64,000 bases of DNA from assembly GCF_021869535.1 (NCBI RefSeq), contig NW_026262734.1:74338339-74402338 (forward strand), read 5' to 3'. Each line of letters starts with the position of its first letter. Positions within the stretch are counted from its first letter, which is position 1. Below, piece after piece: positions 57,561 through 64,000 of the stretch. The notes under the pieces are model-generated. The model saw nothing but the letters and a program-made list of their open reading frames with translations. It was not told where the DNA came from and ran no database searches. Position numbers and translations under genes: made by a program. Source of the stretch: Mytilus californianus (Eukaryota; Mollusca; Bivalvia; Mytilida; Mytilidae).

Positions 57561-57849
57561 TTTAAGTTCTTAGACCACATTCAATCTGTGTTAGAAACCT
57601 ATGCTGTGTCAAATATTTAATCACAATCCAAATCCAAAGCTGTATCAAGCTTGAATGTTGTGTCCATACTTCCCCCAACTGTTCAGGGTTCGACCTCTGC
57701 GGTCGTATCAAGCTGCGCCCTGCGGAGCATTTTATTAGACAATCAGTTGGGTTTTTTTATTACTGAAATCTATAAAACATTTTTTTTTATAATATTTTAT
57801 GAAAATACAAGTTAAAAACATTACTAAACATAAACATATTAATAAAAAG

Positions 57850-58256
57850 CTGCCCATTTAATAGAAAAACATGGTAATAAAAAAAAGGTCCCAGAAAATA
57901 CTAGTATCTATTTTCTCAAATTTATGTTTATATAATTTTTCATAATGATTAAGTAGTTTAACTTTTAATTCAGTTTTAAGTGTTTTTATTTGGTTTAGAT
58001 TCTTACACTCCTCAATATGTTTAAAATCTACATTTGCTTCCTTTGCAATGTTTTTTATATACGTAAACCATGTGTAACATCCTGCTGAGTCTAGATTCTT
58101 TGATAGAGTGAAAGCCTCATACAATAAGGGATTTAAACAATTATTTAGAAGTCTTGTTAAATATAGTAAACTTTGGACCTTTATTTTTAATTCTAATGGA
58201 TAGCGACTTAATTTTTTTCTAACTGCTAAATTTGATCCATTTTTTCGTGTTATCAC
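57850..58256 (-). pseudogene. LINE C-terminal fragment
   Basis: A 132-codon minus-strand frame. Its start, RKKLSRYPLELKIKVQSLLY, resembles ELGRYPLDISIKLRMINYW of the LINE at 51494-52414, and the next part has LYEAFTLSKNLDSAG, YTWFTYIKNIAKEANVDF, the type of sequence that follows the reverse transcriptase in that LINE group. No catalytic motifs remain. It directly follows the right end of the ATACGACC element at 57737. The relation is by visual similarity only. Confidence 0.55.
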
Positions 58257-58859
58257 TAGCTATGACCTTATGGCAAACACATCTGCATTAAATTTGATCA
58301 TTATAGAATGCCTATATACTAGTATCCGTTAAACATTTCAAAAGCATTTGTATCGGTTATCTGCCATCCAATTAGCATCAAATTATAAAATTATAACCAT
58401 TAGGAGTATTTGCGCAATCAAAGTTAATTTGATACATTTTTGAAGTAAAATGAAATTTATATTGGCATTCAAACTTTGTATATCATTTTCTGAAAAGTGA
58501 CACATTTTCAGTTACGAGGTTGTGGCATTAACTCATCGATGCATTCATATATAGATATTAAACAGTTCACTTTAAAATATACATGTGCATTAAGTGTGAA
58601 GTTGTTATAACCAAAAGTACTGAAGACCAAAACATTACCCAACTTTTAACCAAAACTTTAACCAGATACGAGACGAACAGAAGGACGAACGGGCGGACAC
58701 CCATACCTAAACATTGTGCCCCCTCTACTGTCGTAGGCTGGGAATGCAGAGTTTTGTTATAGACTCTCCACAGGACTCTACTTCACAAAAAAAAAAACTG
58801 TCAATAGTAAAACGAGGAGAAGGATCTGGATACTTGATTTATTCATCGCTCATTTACAG
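58257..58859. other. Intergenic/upstream sequence with a reverse ATGCCCC-family end
   Basis: At about 58610-58735, ACCAAAACTTTAACCAGATA, CGAACGGGCGGACACCCATA, and TGTGCCCCCTCTACTGTCGT read in reverse as the left end of the ATGCCCC family. The remainder is AT-rich without features. An open frame into the next exon from 58714 is probably intron. Confidence 0.4.
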
Positions 58860-59030
58860 GTCGGAAACAGAACATATTGGATTAAGGCTATCTCAATATG
58901 GCGGTATAGGATGCCCCAGGTACCACATCTCTCATGAACAATTGGAATTTTTGGTTGAGATTGGATTTTCTAGAAAATGTATGGAAAGTCTTCTACATGT
59001 ATCAGTATCTAGCATAAAGCGTCGATTGAG
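58860..59030 (+). CDS. Integrase-core protein, exon a
   Basis: Acceptor CATCGCTCATTTACAG and donor GTAAAT bound a frame reading R-S-E-T-E-H, IGLRLSQYGGIGCPRYHISH, EQLEFLVEIGFSRKCMESLL, VSVSSIKRRL. This matches the N-terminal helix-turn-helix-like part that precedes an integrase catalytic core in a family of animal proteins annotated only as integrase-domain proteins, related to transposase-derived genes. The codon split at the donor (AG) expects one more base from the next exon. Confidence 0.6.
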
Positions 59031-59451
59031 GTAAATATCAAATTCAATTCTAACAATTTATGATACAGCAAGCAATCTTATATCTTAGATTATATAACTA
59101 AATAATAAGGGGGGAATAAAACAAATCTTAAGAAAAAAGACAACACCATCTCCAAAGTAAATAAGGACAAACATGCAAACAGCAATAACAAAACATTTGA
59201 AAGAAAACTAAATATTGTACAACACTAACCGAACGAAAAAACCGGTTCTATCCCATTTGCATCAGAAGGGTTAGCTGTTTTTGATACTCTAGTGCAAGTG
59301 GTATCTATGGAGTTACCCATTGCATGTAAAATACTCTGATATATATATTCGATAATTGAATAGACTTATAAAAAGAATTGATATGTTCGGTGAAACCTAA
59401 GTAAACTATCCCGAACATACTCTAAATAACATAGAAAATAATTATTTTCAG

Positions 59452-59744
59452 GGACTATACAGAATACTCCTCAGGAGACGTTATGCAGTCATTAGTGACA
59501 CCGATTTAGATAATCATGTAAGGAGGATAACCCAGTTTAACAGATCGTTAGGTCAACGAATGGTCCAAGGAATTTTGAAAACAGAAGGAATCGTTTTGCA
59601 AAGACGAAGAGTAGCAGAATCCCTCATCAGAGTTGACGAAGCCGGAGTAGCAATACGATGGTGCCGAACGATACGAAGAAGATCGTACCAAGTTTCTGGT
59701 CCAAACGCTTTATGGCATGTAGATGGTAATCACAAGTTGATAAG
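59452..59744 (+). pseudogene. Integrase-core protein, exon b, with an apparent frameshift
   Basis: Acceptor ATTATTTTCAG and donor AG/GTCACG. The body frame reads RRRYAVISDTDLDNHV, FNRSLGQRMVQGILKTEGI, RRRSYQVSGPNALWHVDGNH, KLIR. The D of HVDGNHK is the first catalytic Asp of the DDE core. Joining exon a in phase gives RDYTEY and then a stop within 20 codons; the conserved frame starts only after an indel between GACTAT and ATACTC. Either there is a 1-2-base lesion or a different short acceptor is used. The rest of the core (the second D and the E) was not found downstream, so the gene is partial. Confidence 0.6.
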
Positions 59745-60090
59745 GTCACGAAATATTTGTAAATTTGAAATATATACATATTTTATAATTTTTATTTAAT
59801 GATATGATCGAACGTGGTAAAATTCATACATGTTATTAATAAACTCAGTGTTATTGCCTTGCCTCTGCGGGCTTTTTGTTTTCGTCGGCGTCGATGGTGG
59901 CGCCGTCAACAGTTAATTAGTATAATTTTGTGATTTGATCAATCTAAGGGAACCACTAATGGTACGTCAATGGTGTTTGATATGCACTTGTGTTGACATT
60001 GACGTTTTTTCCAACACATATGTTTTGGCACTGCAACTTACCAGAATGTTTTTCATAGTTTAAATGTTGAAATTTGTAGATAATATAAAT
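59745..60090. other. No continuation of the integrase gene recognised
   Basis: After the donor at 59745 the frame runs into AT-rich sequence and stops. TGCCTCTGCGGGCTTTTTGTTT and GTCGGCGTCGATGGTGGCGC are GC-richer than the surroundings but give no exon. Confidence 0.4.
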
Positions 60091-60091
60091 A

Positions 60092-60225
60092 TAAGGAGAT
60101 TAGGCATTATTGCCAATTAGACAACTTTCCATCAAAGTTCAAATAAAGTGAATGTAAGCAATTATAGGCAACCATACGTCCTTCAACAATGAAAAAAAAA
60201 CATACCGTATAGTCGGCTTTTGATA
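60092..60225 (+). repeat. Dispersed GATGTGG-family repeat, diverged copy
   Basis: AAGGAGATTAGGCATTATTG, CCAATTAGACAACTTTCCAT and GGCAACCATACGTCCTTCAA, ending at ACCGTATAGTCGGCTTTTGA. Confidence 0.6.
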
Positions 60226-60374
60226 AGTCAATTGTATTAGCACTTTCATTAGCATCTCATTTTCAAGGAGATTGCATAACCCACTCTCACAATCATGGTT
60301 TTTTACTTTACAACTGTTATATAGTTTGCATGAATATGTTTGTGTTTTTGACAGTTTTTAAAGACTAAATAAAA

Positions 60375-60500
60375 AATAAAAATAAAGACAAGTGGTATGA
60401 ATGCCAAGGAGACAACTATCCAACAAAGTTCAAATTAAGTGGATTTGAGCAATTATAGGCAACCGCACGGCCATCAACAACGAGAAAAAACCTTATCCCC
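60375..60500 (+). repeat. Dispersed GATGTGG-family repeat, diverged copy
   Basis: AAAGACAAGTGGTATGAATG, CCAAGGAGACAACTATCCAA, GGCAACCGCACGGCCATCAA. Second copy within 300 bp, same orientation. Confidence 0.6.
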
Positions 60501-60867
60501 GGCTTAGTATATTTCTAGGATTTTGATTGGTTAACGCACGTCGTTACAAAACCCATAGCCCCTGGGTGTTAACTCATATACCCGGACGTTGCTATCCATT
60601 ACTCCGGGAGGACGTCACGCGCGTCTTCCTTAGTTCCATGGTTGTTCCTTGTGAAATATAGAATTCTGCAGATTATCAATGAAGTCTGTAATTAAACATT
60701 TAATCCACTAACAATTTTAACTTATAACATGTACTTATCATTTGCACTCATTTAAGTAATGCATCACTTAGCTGCCACATTGTCAATGAATGGGACTACT
60801 GACCTAGCTTTGCAATCTACCCACACGTTGACGTCACACCGTCTATGATGTAACTCTCACAACATTG

Positions 60868-63352
60868 CAGTTGGAAAGCAAGTCCTTGGAAACGTCCGTT
60901 GTCGTCAAGCTCTATCAGCAACAATAGCAGGGGGAATTAATTAGGTGGCGCTTTAGTCGTCCGTGACGTCAAAAAGTCCGCCAAATCAATCGGCTAAAAG
61001 ATGGACGTTTAAAGTATTTATTTCAACTTGTCATGCTTTCATTATAATTGAATTTTAAAATTTGTAGGTTTTGCGACCAATGTAGATTCAATACGTCATA
61101 CAAACATTATCAAAATAGCTTGTTATTGCTATTTCTTTATCCTGTCCGTTCTGAAAAATTTCAGCCATCTTTTTTGTTCGCCAAAAACATCGATTTTTCA
61201 TAACTTGACGTTTGCGTATCCAAATACGGAAGAGAACGGTAATAATCTTAAATGAAACCGGGTAAACTATTTCAAATTTCTGCACAATTTTGAAGCCATC
61301 ATTTTTTACTATTATACATCAATTTTGGTGACCACCAGTCATGTCAATTTGTACCTGGTTTTGGCTGCGTTTCTACTTCAAAACAGTAAAGTTCAACTTC
61401 TTTTCATTGTACCTGTTTCCAAAGTACTCTAAAATACTGATTTAATTATAAATATGAATGAAATTGTGATTAAAAATTGTTGTTTTTCACAATTCCATAC
61501 GATACCTCCATATTAAAGTAATTAAACCCTTTTTGATCCCCTACACAAATTGACGGTGACATTGTTTTCTTTTTCAACATACGTCATATAACGTTTACAA
61601 AATATGTGTCAGGGTCATGTGCATAGTGAAAATTTACACATTGGACAAGTGAAACAACAATCAAAGTTCTTCTTTATGGCGTTTGAAACTATAGGTCTAA
61701 GAAAATTTCATTTATACTGGAAGCAAATATGACAAATTAATGATGGCCTATGGATAAACAAAAGCACAAAAATAGCAATAGAAAATGCATTGCAAAGAAA
61801 ATTTCTGGAGGAACAAAAATATAAATAAAGGAAATAAAGGTCAGTTAATATTATATTTATATTTCATAAGTTAAAAACCTTGCTTATTAATTATCTCTTT
61901 ACTAAGTAAGCTACATTAATAAGAGCAAACACTAGCTTTTCAAGTCAAACAAGAAATTAATTCATAGAGATGTGTTCTTACAAAATTGAATTTATTCAAA
62001 TGGCAAATTCTTGTTAAATTTCATCATCATTGATCATTATTAAAGTAAAATGCACAAGAGTTGTCATACCAACTTTCATTTCTGAGATTAATATTCAATT
62101 ATTCAGGTAAAATATACAATACTTTGTTTATAAATATGTAAAGCAGCAGATACAGCAACCTGAAGAGAAGAAGCCCCATTCTTTTTTCAAAAAGTTTACT
62201 TTCATAATCTATAAAATACCCTGAGAAAATGGACGAAGGCTTCTGTGCTAGCTAATCTAATAGTTGAATTTTACAATAATAATGATTTTAAAATTCAAAA
62301 TTATGTCACTTTCACTTATAATTTTAAGCATTATTTTTTTACAGAATTTTGTCATTTTTTTGGTAAACTTTTCCTTTTTCTGTAGGATATTTTCTAGGCA
62401 GTACTGTACTGTTCAACTAAGAAACATAGGCTTGAGTTAAAAGGCTTTTTTACTTTGAAGAAACTAAATTTTGACTCTTGGTCCCACTTTATTAAAATAT
62501 CATTGAAATGGTCGGTACTATTTTTTTTCAGAAATATTATTTAAATTGTATACAGTATGTTTTATTGCATTAACATTGTTAGAAGTAGTTAATAAATCCA
62601 TTAGGGATGATCCCATATCCCGTTATAAAAATTGCAAACTGAAAGTAAATGTCATGATAGCCAGTGCTAATTTATATCAATTCAGCTAGGTTTCTAGATC
62701 TAATTTTTACCAATTTTTTGTCTTTTATTTTTAATTCTTATCTGTAATCCTTCTCTGAAAAGTAGGGAAGTATCTCTTCTTAATATTATAATAACATAGT
62801 TGTTAATCGACTTTCTTTTATTTTCTTCTTGATTTTGGTAAAATAAACTCCTTTTTATTCATTTTGGTGGGTTTTTATTTTTGACTGGTGATATCAAGGG
62901 GAGATAACCACTTGCACAAATCGGCAAAAAAACCACCGCTTCGTGTTGAACATAACTTGACGTTTGCGTATCCAAAACTGTATTGCCTAGATATTCATAT
63001 CGAGTGTTTGTCTTAATGAGATGCTTTATTAAATTCAAATTCAGCCCATCATTTTTAGTTTCCTCGAAAATATTTAGATTTTTCGATCAGGAGCCTTGAC
63101 AATTTTCACACAAACTTCAAGTTTGAAGATAAAATAAAGAATAAAGGACTTTGAGTTGATGTGTAAGTTTTGACGAGTTAAAAATATGTATATTCAAGAT
63201 TATTTTGATCAATAAGTTTTTATCATGACAGTGGTATTTTAGTGAGTAAAAGTGAGGTTTGTCTCATCCTTAGTTTTACTGAATTTTCTCGGTCACGTGA
63301 CTCTATTGTTGCTGATAGACTTGGGGTCAAACCGTGACCTGCTTTCCAACTG
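60868..63352. mobile_element. 2.5-kb inverted-repeat element with ATTG target duplication
   Basis: Left end CAGTTGGAAAGCAAGTC; complement of the right end CAGTTGGAAAGCAGGTC. Further in, CTATCAGCAACAATAG at about 60910-60925 is exactly inverted at 63303-63318. ATTG flanks both ends (60864-60867 and 63353-63356). Inside, CATAACTTGACGTTTGCGTA followed by TCCAAA occurs directly at about 61199 and 62951, with some similarity after it. No transposase frame. The class is unresolved; 4-bp duplications occur in Academ/Chapaev-like groups. Confidence 0.7.
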
Positions 63353-63788
63353 ATTGAGCGTCAAATTCGACCCATCTCAGTTTCTCTGTGTCTGGATTAA
63401 AAACGTCTTATATTTGACTACCTGTAGGGTCCTACACCCCGTAAACAATATGTAAAATTCACTTTCAATAAAAGATTTTTTTAAAAATGAAAAAAAACGT
63501 TGCTTTCACGTTACACTTAGTGGTCGAATTTCTCTAATGATCGCCAGATTTGGACTAAGACCGTGGATAAATTCGTTATCTACGTCCATATCCGTAGATA
63601 TGGATATTTTAACGTCCTTCAGTATCCAAGTTAATTTATAACAAGCGACAAGGAATTTTAATTTTGCACTCAATAATATCTGCGTAATTATACTTAGTAC
63701 AATCGGTTATCAGTCAAAAACGCAAGTCGCGTGGGTAGAAATGACTGCGGCAACATAACACCGGAATGCCCTCACGGTCATCTACTGT
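63353..63788. other. No feature recognised
   Basis: Non-coding. TATCCGTAGATATGGATA near 63587 is an imperfect palindrome. Nothing else supported. Confidence 0.4.
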
Positions 63789-64000
63789 GAAAATCAGTTG
63801 AAAAGGCTTAACTCTTCAGATCGATACAAAGAAAAAGATCAAACAAAAACACAGACCGGTCGAGGAATAAAAAAAAGGATGTGGTGTGATTGCCAATGAG
63901 ATAACTCTCGACCAGAGACAAAATTGCGTAGAACTATATGTCACTATACGGTCTTTAACAATGAGCAAAAACAATACCGCATAGTAAGCTATAAAAGTCA
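63789..64000 (+). repeat. Dispersed GATGTGG repeat with preceding tail, runs off the window
   Basis: AATCAGTTGAAAAGGCTTAA, CTCTTCAGATCGATACAAA (63792 on) is the end-type sequence seen at 40930-40955. It is followed at 63872 by AGGATGTGGTGTGATTGCCA, the start-type sequence, continuing to AGTAAGCTATAAAAGTCA at the window edge. The end-then-start order suggests two copies in tandem. Confidence 0.7.

Larger units (their letters stand above)
55358..57737 (+). mobile_element. ATACGACC-family element, complete
   Basis: Left end TTTTTATACGACCGCAAAAA with hairpin partner TTGTGGTCGTATATTGG; a pure (GTC)n and GGCGTCGTCC tract; four units of about 155-180 bp to 56050; a poly-G/poly-T stretch; a 35-bp array (56275-56480); 132-bp units (56520-57560); the conserved right arm; and TGCGGTCGTATCAAGCTGCG, CCCTGCGGAGCATTTTATT. 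The end word TGCGGTCGTAT (57698-57708) complements ATACGACCGCA (55363-55373). The final hairpin is GCTGCGC-CCT-GCGGAGC with one mismatch pair. No protein-coding frame. This is the best full-length copy in the window. Confidence 0.85.

Overview
This is a eukaryotic, AT-rich, intron- and repeat-dense window. The dispersed repeats I recognise (a GATGTGGTGTGATTGCCAATGAGAC family, GGGGCCAAAAAGGGGCCAAA tandem units, AGCTCACC elements, Penelope-like retroelements with a long bivalve-type 3' tail) point to a bivalve mollusc, most likely a marine mussel (Mytilus-like). That assignment is an inference from remembered repeat families; no search was run.

One host gene is clear: a putative L-aspartate dehydrogenase (ASPDH) on the + strand. 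Seven coding exons run from 6479 to 41342, with consistent phases, canonical splice sites and the family's C-terminal end. The first coding exon (about 20 residues with the glycine-rich NAD-binding loop) was not found and probably lies before base 1. Its introns are filled with mobile DNA. A second, weaker coding signal is two exons of an integrase-core (DDE) protein at 58860-59744, with an apparent indel. A possible minus-strand exon lies at 43834-44079.

Mobile elements by region: 0.9-5.3 kb holds a nested inverted repeat, a 28-bp minisatellite and a degenerate tandem array split by a retroelement tail. 5.6-6.15 kb is a long ATG/ACG triplet repeat. 7.2-8.5, 18.2-21.8, 22.5-22.9, 29.6-31.9, 33.0-33.5 and 55.4-57.7 kb carry members of one large repeat family with terminal hairpins and internal tandem repeats. 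12.06-14.2 and 24.88-29.57 kb are decayed Penelope-like elements; the second has an N-terminal GIY-YIG nuclease, a CxC linker and then the reverse transcriptase, the permuted order described for Naiad elements. 16.4-17.1 kb is a 5'-truncated LINE with a 14-bp target duplication. 43-48 kb has a pair of matching inverted-repeat elements and a 203-bp satellite. 48.87-49.65 kb is an AATATT-based palindromic array beside a perfect 56-bp-arm palindrome. 49.77-55.22 kb is a threefold 640-bp tandem duplication split by a 3.5-kb element with ~250-bp terminal inverted repeats, an 8-bp target duplication and an internal dead LINE. 60.87-63.35 kb is another inverted-repeat element.

The most interesting pattern is that four repeat families that differ in sequence (ATACGACC, ATGCCCC, ATACGCCC, GCTCACC types) share one terminal plan: a 7-8-nt word plus hairpin at the left end, and the complement of that word plus a hairpin and short T-rich tail at the right end, with tandem repeats between. 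That resembles non-autonomous Helentron (HINE) rolling-circle elements.
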